Assembly (NCBI GenBank): GCA_029204225.1
Contig: CM055107.1
Coordinates: forward strand, 18,498,718-18,562,717
DNA from: Diphasiastrum complanatum
Lineage: Eukaryota > Streptophyta > Lycopodiopsida > Lycopodiales > Lycopodiaceae
Length of the DNA: 64,000 bases
Direction: 5' to 3'
The notes beneath the pieces were generated by a model that was not told the DNA's origin, made no database searches, and was given only the letters and a program-made list of their open reading frames with translations. Position numbers and translations under genes: made by a program. Shown here one piece after another: positions 52,216 through 64,000 of this stretch; within the stretch, counting starts at the first letter, position 1, and every line of letters begins with the position of its first letter.

Positions 52216-53930
52216 TGTTGTCGTTGCCTCAGCACCACCTTCGAGAGCAATTGGGAAGGAGCAAGGAGAAAACGAATGGGAGAGAGCGAGGAGTACAGAA
52301 AGGAGGAAGGAGAAAACGGTTGAGAGAGGTGGCGTTGGTTCGTTCGCTCAACCAAAAGCCGCGTCGACCAGGATTGCACCAATCTTTGTAGACATGAGCA
52401 ACATTTCCTCGCAAGACAAACTTTAAAATTTCAAAAGGACCTTTTATATATTGCAACAATCAGTGACGACTATTCTTATATTGATATTAAACACTGGGCT
52501 ATGTCAAACATCTACCACTTCTACAAAATCAATAAATCTGAGCTTTACATCATGAATCCTAATAATTGGATGAGCAAGTTACATATTGCTTAGCATTCTA
52601 TCCTTAATAGGCTATCAAACTATTTTGAACCTTCTTAGATTGAGAGAAGCTAGGTGATCTTTTCTCGCACATTCATTTATTATTTTTACTTGTAATTAGT
52701 ATCTACACACGAATTCCTCTAGTAATACACTGTTTGCCATAGATCACTTGATGGAAGTAACTACCCGGTGTGGAGATTCAAAGTTATCCTACTAGCTAAA
52801 AAACTATCGGAAGTCATAAAACATATAGAGAAATAATTTTTGACTGACCAACAAACTGAAACTGAAAGATAAAAGTCGATGTCTTATTGATCTTGAATAT
52901 TCAAGAGTCGTTACTAGGTCATGCTTCCAAAGGCCAAACTTCCAATGATGTATGAGATATTTTAAACACTCTCTGATGTTAGAGATGTTTCGACTAAGTT
53001 GTTTCTAAATTAAAAATTCTTCTCATTAACAATGTCAAAGAATGAATTGATACCTACATTAGAGGAGTTCTAAACTTTGAAATGGCCCCTTGTAAATTTG
53101 CTTTTTTTACTTTAATTTTTTCTGAGATGTGCCCCAATCATAATGCATACATTTGAAATTTATATCACCTAGCTGATTTAGATTAAAAATTAGAAATTAA
53201 CTTTTAAGAATTTTAAAACATTTCAAATTCTCGCTAAATAGCATAGAAGCATTGGTTGACGGTGCCTACCCTGAACGTGCTAATCTACCAATGATGACAA
53301 TATCTCAAGTTGAAATATTCACAATAACATATCACGGGGATTCCGATGTGGACGTCCGACTGATTTTTGTTGATTTTTTAATATGTCGCATATCAATGCT
53401 TCGGATCCCGACATCCAAGTAAAAATTCCCAAATTGGACATCCGGTGATCGGAAAACTGTGGCGCAAATCAATTTTCAAACTTGACGTCGGATTCCGACA
53501 TGTCAAAATCTGACATTTTGACGTGGATATGGCGTGGAATATTGTGTAACAAAAAAAAATAGTTGGCATCTGACGTGGACGTCGGAATTTGACGTTCGTC
53601 GCATTCTGACGTCCACATCATTGATTTGAGTCCCGAATATTTTTTTGATTTGACCAGTTACAGATGCGAACGTTAGAATCCGATCTGTTTTGGGACTTCG
53701 GAATCTGACGTCTGTGAATTTCGGATTTTTCTGCCATCCGCAAATTCTTTTCTCACTCTTTCTCACAGTTTTGGAGCATTTGGTGGTGCATTTGGAGCGT
53801 TTGGTTCATTTGGAGCTGGAGATTTTTTATGCTTTTGGAGATTTTGGAGCTATTCGTGCTTGGAGATTTTGGAGCTTTTGGGAGTTTTTGGAGGTTTTGG
53901 AGGTAGTTGTTTTGTTTTTGCCTTTTTTCT
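52216..53930 (-). other. Upstream region of gene copy 3
   Basis: Inverted match of 36483-38110: pyrimidine leader, TATATAAAAGG near 52441-52452, R1 relative (53040-53220), ACGT palindrome cluster (53337-53725) and GCTCCAAA-type repeat (53768-53905, longer than in copy 2). Confidence 0.55.
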
Positions 53931-54666
53931 TAGAGATAAAGTTTGCTTTGTTTGTTTTTGTGAACAAAAGTGAGGAGGGATGTTAAAAAGTGATGAGGGA
54001 AAGTGTAAAGCGTAAAGTAAATGAAGGAAGAGTTTAAAGTAAATAGTGTAAAGTAAAAAGTGTAAAGTAGATAGTGCAAAGATAATAATGCATAGATAGT
54101 GTATGAATTTTTGAGAGAGAAAGAGAGAGAGAGAGAGAAGAAGAAGTGTGCATGTGTGTGTGTGTTTTGCATGTTGCATTTTGCATTGATTTAGAATTTA
54201 GGGCAATAGATAACTAGATAGTGTTTGATGGTAATTATATGTTAGATTTGTAATTTGAGAGAGAGAGAGGGGTTGGGCGGGGGGGGGGGGTTGGTCGGGG
54301 GGGGGGGGGGGGGAGTGTGTATGTGTGTGTGTTTTGCATTTTGCATTGATTTAGAATCTAGGATAATAGATAAATAGATAGTGTTTGGTAGTAATTGGAT
54401 GATAGATTTGTAATTTGAGAGAGAGAGAGAGAGAGAGAGATTGTGTGTGTTTTGCATTTTGTATTGATTTAAGATTTAGGGTGATAGATGAATATATAGT
54501 GTATGATGAAAATTGAATGTTAAATTTGTAATTTGTTAGAGAGAGAAAAAAGTAAATGCATATTCGATGATGATTTGCATTGCTAGAAAGTTAAATTTGT
54601 AATTTATTTAAACAAAACTACAATAGACTAAAAGATTTAATAGAGAGAGAGAGAGAGAGAGAGAGA
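53931..54666 (-). repeat. Microsatellite/minisatellite block with G-runs
   Basis: Inverted match of 35703-36482. The C-rich part (CCCCTCCCCCACCCC there) is expanded here to G-runs at 54269-54313. Confidence 0.85.
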
Positions 54667-55017
54667 TGTAAGAAAAATAGTAATTATTCTTCCACAGAGA
54701 ACACGGTGAAAGTTTGAATAAATCAAACTAATATCAGTGTCTTCAATATGGTCAATATCTGATCTATGTACTAATAGAACAATATTAGCTCATGATTGAA
54801 TATGCATGCAAAAATTATATGCAGAAGTAAGAGACAACTAAAGACAGTTTAGACAATAAGAATCTATTGATCAAAAAAAAAATTATAACTCTGAATCTGA
54901 TTCATCATTATACATCTCTTGCTCTGTCGTGTCTCTGATTGAGTGAGTGAGTTACAACGAGTAGTGCACATGTATTTATATTGGTACAGGACAGGTCTTT
55001 TGGCATTTTATGTACAG
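54667..55017 (-). repeat. Copia A LTR, 3' part, inverted
   Basis: Starts TGTAAGAAAAATAG on the plus strand (LTR end inverted) and runs to the TATA region. At about 55014-55020 the orientation flips. Confidence 0.8.
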
Positions 55018-55490
55018 ATCTTGATTCTACTAACAAAGCGCGCAGTTTACTTGACAAAGAATAAGAAATGAACGCAAAATTGAAACATTTTTATCCGTGA
55101 TCGACCTCAAAAGATTCACTAACTTTGTCTTGTAGTTAACTCAAAATATTCGCGAAACAGTTACTCGTAGAATCTCGTGGCTTTCTTGTTGAAGCCCAAA
55201 AGATTCACGAATAGAATCTTGTCGCAAAATATTTTGTTTCTTGTTCAAACCTCGATTGTCGTAAAATTGTTGCGAACAATTCGCAAAATCTTCTAGACTA
55301 TTCTTCAAGCTCACCTTTCACGAACAGTTCGTGAAATATTCTAGATTTCTTCTTCAAGCTCAAAGAATTGTCATCTATCACGAACAATTCGTGAAAGACA
55401 AAATTGTCGAAAAGAGACAAGTGTCGTGAATAATTTGCAAAACATGAAGCTAATACAAAGAGATAAACTGTTGTGAATAATTCGTGAACA
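55018..55490 (+). repeat. Copia A LTR, 5' part, plus orientation
   Basis: Matches LTR positions about 20-480 of 34840-35702, including the TTCGCGAA-like motif region, but lacks the TG end. With the preceding feature it forms one LTR split by a local inversion. About 80 bp of unmatched sequence follow (55491-55572). Confidence 0.8.
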
Positions 55491-55572
55491 AAATTTATTT
55501 GACCCTGAAAACAGAGTGTCTATTTGAATATCAACCATCCTAGACGGTTAGATATCTATTGTTACAATATTA

Positions 55573-55888
55573 AAAATTGATGATTTCACAAGATATACTA
55601 AGTTGTATCTTCTTTCTTCAAGATTTATGGTGCATGATTATTTCCTATTATTCAAAGCATAGATGGAATTATCATTGAATATCAGAGCTTTTAGGCGTGA
55701 TGGAGGTCTTGGAGGAAATACACCATATGAAGTCTTATTCAACATCAAGCCTAAGGTTGATCACCTTAGAGTTTTTGGAAGTACTTGCTTTGCTAATATT
55801 CCCTTGGAAACAAGGGAAAAAGGTGATCCAAGTTCATGGATCATGGTTGGATACTTATCGACAAAGAAAGCCTATAAAGACTTTATAC
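55573..55888 (+). pseudogene. Copia B integrase with internal deletion
   Basis: DDFTRYTKLYLLSSRF, a stop near 55660, then SLNIRAFRRDGG joined directly to LGGNTPYEVLFNIKP, DHLRVFGSTCFA and GYLSTKKAYKDFI. Fused at 55889 to an inverted B LTR. Confidence 0.85.
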
Positions 55889-56585
55889 GTGAAGAATTTG
55901 TCAATCATTAAGATCCAAAATCATCTATTGATCTTTGGTTTGAATGACAACACAATTTACACCATTTGAAATGGAGAAAATCAACGTCTACTTAATGAAA
56001 GAGATGCAAACTCAAAATGATATTGATCAAATATTAAACTTATGATAACATGACGTTGTTGTCCATACAAAATTAGTAACCTACTGTATTTCACATGTGG
56101 ATCCGAATATAGCAAAATATGAGCATTCTACACACCAGATTGCAAGATATCATCAAGATAGTGCACCAATGGATAGATCAACCCAAGAGAACTCATGTAT
56201 AAGCATGAAAGGAGGTGAGAGAGAGAGAGAAGAATCCTTTCTCCCACGAGTTTACATCCTTTTATAGCATATCCATGCATCATTAATGAGCTTGGTTTCC
56301 CTCCATAACAAAAACCCTATCATTTAATGTGGACTAGATTCAATGTCTGCAACATTCAAATTTGAATCTACTAAACTTGACCTCTTACTATTGTGGTAAT
56401 TCAAATTCTTTCAGACGAAGATAGCTTTGAAAAGTCAAATTCTAAATATAATATGAAATTTGGCCTCAATTGCCAAATAAATAACTATGTACAAAATAGC
56501 AAAGTAGATCAAATTAAAGAATCTATGGTTGATAGATTCAAAGAATAAAAATTTATATTAATAATATGCTATAACACACATGTCA
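55889..56585 (-). repeat. Inverted copia B LTR
   Basis: About 697 bp, plus-strand start GTGAAG, end CACATGTCA. TATA site on the minus strand near 56263 (CTATAAAAGG). Confidence 0.85.
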
Positions 56586-56865
<280 letters not shown>

Positions 56866-57499
56866 GAGTTATTGGCTCATTGATGTATGCCATAATATGG
56901 GTATGCCATTACTTGAATGTTATTATTAAGAATTGTGGTTTGGTTATACATAGTTAAGAATCCCATAATGAAATCCCAAAGTAGAAAATTTTGAAGTAAA
57001 TTTTTTTTTTTGAGCTAATTTGCGTAGCACGCCGACATGCCATATTTGGGGGGCTGCAAAAGTTAAAGTTTTACTTAGCACACTAGTTTGTCATTTTTTA
57101 AGGCTACAAAAGAGTTATAGCTATTTCACTAAGCACATCAGTGTGCTACATTTGGAGGCTGCAAAAAATATTGTAAACTAATATCTTTTCTCATAATTTA
57201 GTTCTCAAATGTGTCAAATACCTTTTATATTTCATAATTTGAGTTTTTCAACCTATCAAACTTGTAATGTATGCACAAAACTACGATTTAATCTCTTAAA
57301 AGTGGATATTGCTTATGACAATGATGATTTAATATCTACACAAGTTTGGTACTTGCATTATCACATAGACTATACAATTTGTTTTGCATGAGAAAGTTTA
57401 ATGGTTGTGAATTATTCACATGAGATAGTGGCTCATGCTATGGTGTTCAAGCCTTTTGTGGTATTGGAAAATGAAAAGCTAGTGAGCACAATACCATTG
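56866..57499 (+). repeat. Segment matching inverted 30500-31140, with three-unit minisatellite
   Basis: Plus-orientation copy of the arm segment next to copia C, minisatellite at about 57020-57165. Ends abruptly at ATACCATTGA where copia B gag starts. Confidence 0.6.
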
Positions 57500-58497
57500 A
57501 GCTAGGTCAAGTCATACTTAATGGCTTGAAAGAAGACTATGAAAACCTTGTCCAAACCTTTGCTATCAAGGACGAGTTAACAAGTTTGGAGACCCTTCAA
57601 GAAATTCTTATTTTTGAGGAAGCAAGACAAAAGCACAAGCTATTGAGAATGGAAAAGCTATCTCCTAATCATATTGAAGATGGCAAATCTCTATTTGTCA
57701 AAGACAAGCTCAAAGGGAGGAACAAGAAACAATATCATGTCTTAAACAAAGACAAAGACGGAGAAGAAGATGATTCATCACATCCTTCTGCCTCCAAGTT
57801 CAAGAAGAAGAAGATCAAGTGTTTCTTTTGTGGCAAGAAAGGGCATTACGCCTCTGATTGCTTTAAGAAGAAGAATCAACTCAAGCAAGACAACATCGCC
57901 AATGAGAAAGAAGACTCTATTGCAAGTGAGTGAGAAGGATCCCTTATGTTATCAAGTTTCTCCTCTACACCCTTCAGAAAAGATGGATCATGGTACATTG
58001 ATAGTGGAGCTTCATCACACATGTGCTGCTACAAGAATTCTTGTCATTCTATTGTACCTTACGAAGGAATTAAGAAATCAATATACATAGAAAATGATCA
58101 TGAATGTACTATTGAAGGAATTGGGAGTATTCCCTTAAAGCTTGCATCTTCTAAGATTTTATCTCTTTCCAATGCTCTTTTTGTGCCTAGACTCACAAAG
58201 AACATCATAAGTGCTGGAAAGATGCTTGAAAATGGCCTTGATGTGAAATTCAATATCAATACTTGTACTATTAAGAAAGATGATGAGATCCTAGCACATC
58301 GATCTAGATATGCTGGCATTTTAAGCTAGATCCACATGAAAGTGCAAAGTCTTGTGATGTTGTCTTTTAGGACTAATATTTCCAAGGAGGAATCATGGCA
58401 TAGGAGATTGAGACATCCCAGTTTCAAATCCATGTTTTCTATGGTCAAGGATGCAAAAGCAATTGGCATACCAAGATCACTTTCCAAATAGATCAAG
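57500..58497 (+). pseudogene. Copia B gag C-terminus, protease and pre-integrase
   Basis: Best preserved B copy of this part. QVILNGLKEDYENLVQTF, acidic-lysine stretch, knuckle CFFCGKKGHYASDC (57829-57870), one TGA at 57931, protease WYIDSGASSHM (about 57988-58020), LSNALFVPRLTKNIISAGKM, a stop at 58327, then pre-integrase SWHRRLRHPSFKSMF. Cut at 58497 by a microsatellite block. Gag N-terminus missing. Confidence 0.85.
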
Positions 58498-58700
<203 letters not shown>

Positions 58701-59062
58701 TGACATGTGTGTGTTATAGCATATTATTAATATAAGATTTTATTCTTTGAATCTATCAACACTAAATTCATTAATTTGATCTAGTTTGCTATTTTGGACA
58801 TAGTTATTTATTTGGCAATTGAGGCCAATTTTCATATTATATTTAGAATTTGACTTTTCAAAGCTATATTCGTCTGAAAGAATTTGAATTACCAGTTTTA
58901 GAAAGTGAGAAAAATAGTAAGAGGTCAAGTTTAGTAGATTCAAATTTGATTGTTGGAGACATCGAATCTAGTCCACATTAAATGATAGGGTTTTTGTTAT
59001 GGAGGGAAACCGAGCTCATTAATGATGCATGGATCTGCTATAAAAGGATGTAAACTCATGGG
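58701..59062 (+). repeat. Copia B LTR, 5' half
   Basis: TGACATGTGTG to GTAAACTCATGGGA; contains CTATAAAAGG at 59039. Broken just after the TATA box and joined to a second microsatellite block, then followed by a full LTR. Confidence 0.8.
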
Positions 59063-59125
59063 ATTTAGGATTTAGGGTAGTAGATGAATAGATAGTGTTT
59101 GATGGTAATTGAATGCTAGATTTGT

Positions 59126-59215
<90 letters not shown>

Positions 59216-59267
59216 AGATTAGTATAATTCAATAGAAATTATTAGAGAGAGAGAGAGTTTTGCATTT
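59063..59267. repeat. (GA)n microsatellite block
   Basis: (GA)n 59131-59211 in the same frame; repeats the arrangement of 58498-58700. Confidence 0.9.
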
Positions 59268-59980
59268 TGACATGTGTGTTATAGCATATTATTAATATAA
59301 ATTTTGATTCTTTGAATCTATCAACCATAGATTCTTTAATTTGATCTACTTTGCTATTTTGTACATAGTTATTTATTTGGCAATTGAGGTTAGCTTTCAT
59401 ATTATATTTAGAATTTGACTTTTCAAAGCTATCTTCGTCTGAAAGAATTTGAATTACCACTTCTAGAAAGTGAGAAAAATAGTAAGAGGTCAAGTTTAGT
59501 AGATTCAAATTTGAATGTTGCAGACATTGAATCTAGTCCACATTAAATGATAGGGTTTTTGTTATGGAGGGAAACCAAGCTCATTAATGATGCATGGATC
59601 TGGTATAAAAGGATGTAAACTCGTGGGAGAAAGGATTCTTCTCTCTCTCTCACCTCCTTTCATGCTTATACATGAGTTCTCTTGGGTTGATCTATCCATT
59701 GGTGCACTATCTTGATGATATCTTGCAATCTGGTGTGTAGAATGCTCATATTTTGCTATATTCGGATCCACATGTGAAATACAGTAGGTTACTAATTTTG
59801 TATGGACAACAACGTCATGTTATCATAAGTTTAATATTTGATCAATATCATTTTGAGTTTGCATCTCTTTCATTAAGTAGACGTTGATTTTCTCCATTTC
59901 AAATGGTGTAAATTGTGTTGTCATTCAAACCAAAGATCAATAGATGATTTTGGATCTTAATGATTGACAGAATCTTCACA
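59268..59980 (+). repeat. Copia B LTR, full length
   Basis: 713 bp with the best preserved terminus (AATCTTCACA), the same end as the GPX LTR. Followed directly by inverted integrase. Confidence 0.85.
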
Positions 59981-60410
59981 TATAAAGTCTTTATAGGCCT
60001 TCTTTGTCGATAAGTATCCAACCATGATCCATGAACTTGGATCACCTTTTTTCCTTGTTTCCAAAAACTCTAAGGTGATCAACCTTACGCTTGATGTTGA
60101 ACAAGACTTCACATGGTGTATTTCTTCCAAGACCTCCATCAGGGCCTAAAAGGTTTGATCTTCAATGAGAATTCCATCTCAACATATGCTTTGAATAATA
60201 GGAAATAATCATGCACCATAAATCTCGAAGAAAGAAGATACAGCTTAGTATATCTTGTGAAATCATCAATAAAAGTAACAAAGCAAGTGGCACCTCCCTT
60301 GCTTTTAGATGTTACAAAATTTACATCCGAGTGTATCAACTCTAATGGATGTGTAGTTTTGATAGAAGGCCTTGGAAATGGCTTCTTATGTGATTTTGCT
60401 ATTGCACAAG
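59981..60410 (-). pseudogene. Copia B integrase fragment
   Basis: Minus-strand pieces IHSDVNFVTSKSKGGATCF, FIDDFTRYTKLYLLSSRF, then the shared deletion before LG-NTP and a further small deletion before ETRKKGDPSSW. Ends at 60410 against a microsatellite block. Confidence 0.8.
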
Positions 60411-60461
60411 TCTGACCCTAAATCCTAAATCAATGCAAAATGTAAAACACACACACACATG

Positions 60462-60512
<51 letters not shown>

Positions 60513-60582
60513 TGTAATTTATATCTTATTTTCACAAATGTAATAATTTCTATAAGATTATAGCAATCAATTCTTTCTCTCT
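60411..60582. repeat. Microsatellite block (AC)n(CT)n
   Basis: (AC)n 60447-60461 and (CT)n 60465-60508, then the standard A-flank AATCAATT...CTCTCT. Confidence 0.85.
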
Positions 60583-60985
60583 TGTAGAACAACTGATCAG
60601 ATAGACCTTGCTTCTACTAACAAAGTGCACAATTTACGTGACAAAGCATAAGAAACGAACCCGAACTCGAAACATATATTACTCGTTGTAACTCACTCAC
60701 TCAATCAAAGATACAATAGTGGGATAAGACAACAAGAGATGTATATCGATGAATAAGATTTAGAGTTATAAAATTCGTTTTTTGATCAATAGTTTGTTAT
60801 TGTCTAAATTGTCTTAAGTTGTCTCTTACTTTTGCATATAATTTTCGCACGCATATTCAATCAGAGCTAATATTGTTCTATTAGTACGATCAGATAAAGA
60901 CCCGATTGAAGACATTGATATTAGTTTGATTTATTTAAACTTTAATCGTGTTCTCTGTGGACGAATAATTACTATTTTTCTTACA
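60583..60985 (+). repeat. Copia A short 5' LTR, copy 6
   Basis: 403 bp, TGTAGAAC to TTTTTCTTACA, with the same TATA-removing deletion as other 5' LTRs. Confidence 0.85.
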
Positions 60986-60986
60986 A

Positions 60987-61098
60987 TGGTATCAGAGCTT
61001 ACGGAATTAAATCTGATATAGTGGTATCAGAGTATACAGGTCCAGAGCTAATACAGTAATATCAGAATAAATCAGAGTCGATATAGTGGTATTTTCAC
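60987..61098 (+). other. PBS and PBS-like array, copy 6
   Basis: TGGTATCAGAGCT at 60987, related motifs at 61022 (TGGTATCAGAGTA), 61057 (TAATATCAGAAT) and 61087 (TGGTATTTTCAC); spacing 35, 35, 30 bp. Confidence 0.75.
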
Positions 61099-61167
61099 AC
61101 CTATCTTAGCATTCTTTGTACATCCATCAGCAAGCTCGTATCTGGAGTGATTTAGAAAATTAGAAGA

Positions 61168-62029
61168 TGTCATCGATTATCAATATTCAGGGTAAGATAC
61201 CTACGATCTTGGACCTTGAAGGTTCGAATTACTTAATATGAAAATTAAATACTTCACTGTTGTTGAAGGGCGAAACTCTGTGACAATGGCATCTTCATTG
61301 CATGACAATATATTGCTAGATCTTACATCAATTTTGAAGGCAAAAGATTTATGGGAAGAATTGCAAACCAAGAATGAGACTCGATCTCATAATCAAATCA
61401 TGTTCTTGGAAGACCAATTAACTTACATACAGTGGGACGACAAAGACCTGAACACATTCGTGCAAAAGATGAAAGATCTGTTTATTTCCGTGAAAAATAC
61501 AATTTCTAAGGAAAAATAGGTTAGTGATTTCCTTTGAGCCGTACCCAGGTCATTCCATAAAACAAGAACCTTATTGGCGAAAGATGCGACGATGACACTT
61601 TGAAAGGCAATAGACGAAGTTTAGGAGGAAGTAGAAGCTCATGAATGGTATGATGACAATGGTGATTCCGAAAAGGCTCTATGTACTCAGAAGAATAGAT
61701 CTTCTAAGAAGTCTATGTTTAAGAGGGAGTCATATAAGAAGAATGAGTCTAAGACTAATGAACAACAATCTGGAAAACAACAGAAGAATTTTGGTGATAA
61801 GAAGATCTGCAACAAATGCAGAAGATCAGGTCACACAGAAAAAGAGTGCTGGTTAAATCCAAAGATTGAATGCATTTATTGTCATAAACGGGGTCATGCA
61901 GCAGTAGACTGTTATCAGAATCCCAGAAACAAAAAAGAGCAGAATCGAGACAAACCTTCATGTTCAAACTATGTTGAAGACAAAGCAGAATGCTCCAGAG
62001 CAGCAGAAGACATGGCAGCAAGGAACTAA
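61168..62029 (+). pseudogene. Copia A gag, copy 6
   Basis: ATG 61168 begins the full gag (IPTILDLEGSNY); stops and a small deletion occur within the first 50 codons. LWEELQTKNETRSHNQ and QWDDKDLNTFVQKMK follow, then a frame break near 61520-61640. Both knuckles are intact (CNKCRRSGHTEKEC and CIYCHKRGHAAVDC, 61807-61914). TAA at 62027. Confidence 0.85.
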
Positions 62030-62540
62030 GTAGCTTAAGTTAGTGCTGATCTATGTTGTTCATCTAATTCTAGAACTCGATAAGTAGTACTTGATTCGGG
62101 AGCCACGTCACATTTTGTTTCCTCAAAACAAATATTGTCCGAGTACAAGAAGACGCACTATTCGAAATTCATTATAATTGGAGATGGTTCTAAGCTCGTG
62201 GTTGATGGAACTGGTGTATTATGGCTAGACACGAATCAAGAAGACAAGAAACTGGAGGAAGTTCTCTATGTCTCTACTTTTGACAAAGATCATCTATCGG
62301 TAGCTAAGATAGTCGATATAGGCATGTCAGTAACCTTTACAAAGAACTCTTGTAAACTGTACGAGGAATATTCTGATAACAGTGAAGGAAATTTATATCA
62401 CCTGAACATTCGAACAAGAATTGAACAAGCAAATCGAACTCAGGAGTCAACAAATATACTGTGGCACAAAAGGCTAGGTCACATGAACATGAAAGCCTTG
62501 TACCAAGCCAACAAAAGTCAGAATTCAAGGAGAAGCCAAT
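62030..62540 (+). pseudogene. Copia A protease and pre-integrase, copy 6
   Basis: Protease site VLDSGATSHF at about 62088-62120, then DGSKLVVDGTGVLWLDTN and WHKRLGHMNMKAL. 62135-62560 is open. It is cut near 62540 inside the segment before the integrase cysteine pair. Confidence 0.8.
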
Positions 62541-64000
62541 GGGTATATCTGTGGGTATAATCAATAGAGGAGAAGCCAGTAGCTACGCATGGCAAAGAAC
62601 TTCATGAATGGAGTTTAAAAAATGACAAAGCTATAGCAATTATTGCGTCTTCAATGCATCGCAATATATTGCTAGATCTTACATCAATTTTGAATGCAGA
62701 AGATTTGTGGGAAGAATTGCAAACCAAGAATGAGACTCGATCTCGTAATCAAATCATGTTAGTCGAAGACCAATTAACTTACCTACAGTGGGACGGCAAA
62801 GACCTGAATACATTCCTGGAAAAGATAAAAGATCTGTTTATTTCCTTTTCAAAATTTTGGTGCAGAAAATACAATTTCTATGGAAAAATAGCTTAGTTAT
62901 TTTCTTCGAGCCCTACCCAGGTCATTCCACACAACAAAAACCTTATTGGCAAAAGATGCGACTGTGACAATTCAAAAGGCAATAGACGGAGTTAAGGAGG
63001 AAATAGAAGATCGTGAACGCTATGATGACAATGGTGATTCCGAAAAAGCTCTATTTACTCAGAAGAATAAATCTTCTAAGAAGTCTATGTTTAAGAGGGA
63101 GTCATCTAGGAAGAATGAGTCTAAGACTAATGAACAACAATTTGGAAAACAACAGAAGAATTGTGGTGATAAGAAGATCTACAACAGATGCAGAAGATCA
63201 GGTCACACAGAAAAAAAGTGCTGGTTAAAACCAAAGATTGAATGCATTTATTGTCATAAACGGGGTCATGCAGTAGTAGACTGTTATCAGAATCCGAGAA
63301 ACAAAAAGGAGCAAAATCGAAACAAACCTTCAGATTCAAACTATGTTGAAGACAAAGCAGAATGCTCCAGAGCAGCAGAAGACATGACAACAATGAACTG
63401 AGTAGCTTAAGTTAGTGCTGATCTATGCTATTCATCTAATTCTAAAACTCGAGAAGTCGTACTTGATTCGAGAGCCACCTCACATTTTGTTTCCTTGAAA
63501 CAAATATTGTTTGAGTATGAGAAGACAAACTATTCGAGATTCATTATGCTTGGAGATGGTTCTAAGCATGTGGTTGATGGAACTAGTGTATTATGGCTAG
63601 ACACGAATTGTGGAGACAAGAAACTGGAGGAAGTTCTCTATGTCCCTACTTTTGACAAAGATCTTCTATCCGTAGCTAAGATAGTATGTCAGTAACCTTT
63701 ACAAAGAACTCTTGTAAATTGTACGGGGAATATTCTGATAACTTGGTTGCTAAAGCTAACAGAGAAGGAAATTTATATCACCTGAACATTCGAACAAGAA
63801 TCGAACAAGCAAATCAAACTCAAGAATCAACAGCTATAATGTGGCACAAAAGGCTATGTCACATGAACATGAAAGCCTTGTACCAAGCCAACAAAAGTCA
63901 GAGAATTCAAGGAGTCGAAATCAAAAGTAAAGATAGTTGAACTACCTGTGAATCTTGTCTTAAAGACAATATGACTAGAACACCTTTCAGTAAGGATGTT
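62541..64000 (+). mobile_element. Copia A copy 7: gag, protease, pre-integrase (continues past window)
   Basis: Starts within gag (IEEKPVATHGKELHEWS) directly after the broken copy 6, with no LTR between. Gag 62654-63401 has a frameshift near 62860. The first knuckle begins YNRC (first cysteine lost); the second, CIYCHKRGHAVVDC, is intact. Protease near 63463-63490 reads DSRATSHF, so the catalytic DSGA is altered. Pre-integrase runs to about 63935, then CESCLK and the integrase start at the window end. Confidence 0.85.

Larger units (their letters stand above)
60583..62540 (+). mobile_element. Copia A copy 6: 5' LTR, PBS array, gag, protease, pre-integrase
   Basis: Short LTR 60583-60985 ending CTTACA, then PBS at 60987. 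This copy and copy 4 keep the gag N-terminus missing in copies 1 and 2. It breaks off in the pre-integrase region at about 62540 and is followed by a second gag. Confidence 0.9.

Overview
This window looks like nuclear DNA of a land plant, in a stretch built almost entirely from broken Ty1/copia LTR retrotransposons. The evidence is the classical plant copia primer-binding motif (TGGTATCAGAGC) next to several LTRs, gag CCHC knuckles, DSGA proteases, integrase and YVDD reverse-transcriptase fragments, and a remnant with the two CACTA-associated domains DUF4218 and DUF4216. I cannot name the species. No rRNA, tRNA, CRISPR array or prokaryotic operon is visible. I use provisional names: copia A, B, C and D, and GPX for one young element that carries gag and protease plus an unknown coding region.

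Layout. 1-1848: 3' end of a small gene (copy 1, cut by the window edge). 1849-4165: copia C. 4204-7429: minisatellite, a tandem 792-bp repeat and a copia B leader. 7435-12905: the GPX element, complete with LTRs, target-site duplication, PBS and polypurine tract, but without integrase, RT or RNase H. 12911-14323: copia B leader, gag start and an inverted B LTR. 14628-18789: copia A. 18790-20839: microsatellite block, integrase scrap, inverted B LTR. 20840-24569: a copia A copy whose two ends are LTRs in opposite orientation. 24570-33343: an inverted copy of the left side (B LTR, B integrase-protease-gag, 792-bp unit, C). 33344-35702: 3' half of copia A. 35703-40218: the small gene with its upstream region (copy 2). 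40383-46064: CACTA remnant, copia D and copia A. 46190-49490: copia B. 50640-54666: the small gene again, inverted, with one nonsense codon (copy 3). 54667-64000: more A and B fragments with two partial A copies in tandem.

The fragments are not a random heap. Junctions, deletions and stop codons are shared between copies, so most copies appear to have multiplied as blocks of DNA, often inverted, rather than by separate retrotransposition. About 2.5-21.8 kb and 23.7-33.3 kb form the arms of one interrupted palindrome. About 34.8-40.2 kb and 50.6-55.0 kb form a second. GPX is younger than the first palindrome: the opposite arm and a third copy near 49.3 kb both keep the uninterrupted target site.

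The only candidate host gene encodes a 207-residue protein with a CxxC...CxxC motif, an alanine-rich helix and a serine-rich tail. It is present three times: one copy intact, one truncated by the window, one with a premature stop. A multicopy gene inside young palindromes resembles ampliconic regions such as those reported on sex chromosomes, but nothing here proves that. The strongest candidates for something undescribed are the GPX element with its roughly 780-codon unknown coding region, the regularly spaced array of primer-binding-like motifs after the copia A 5' LTR, and the repeatedly inherited fusion of a B LTR end to an inverted integrase gene.
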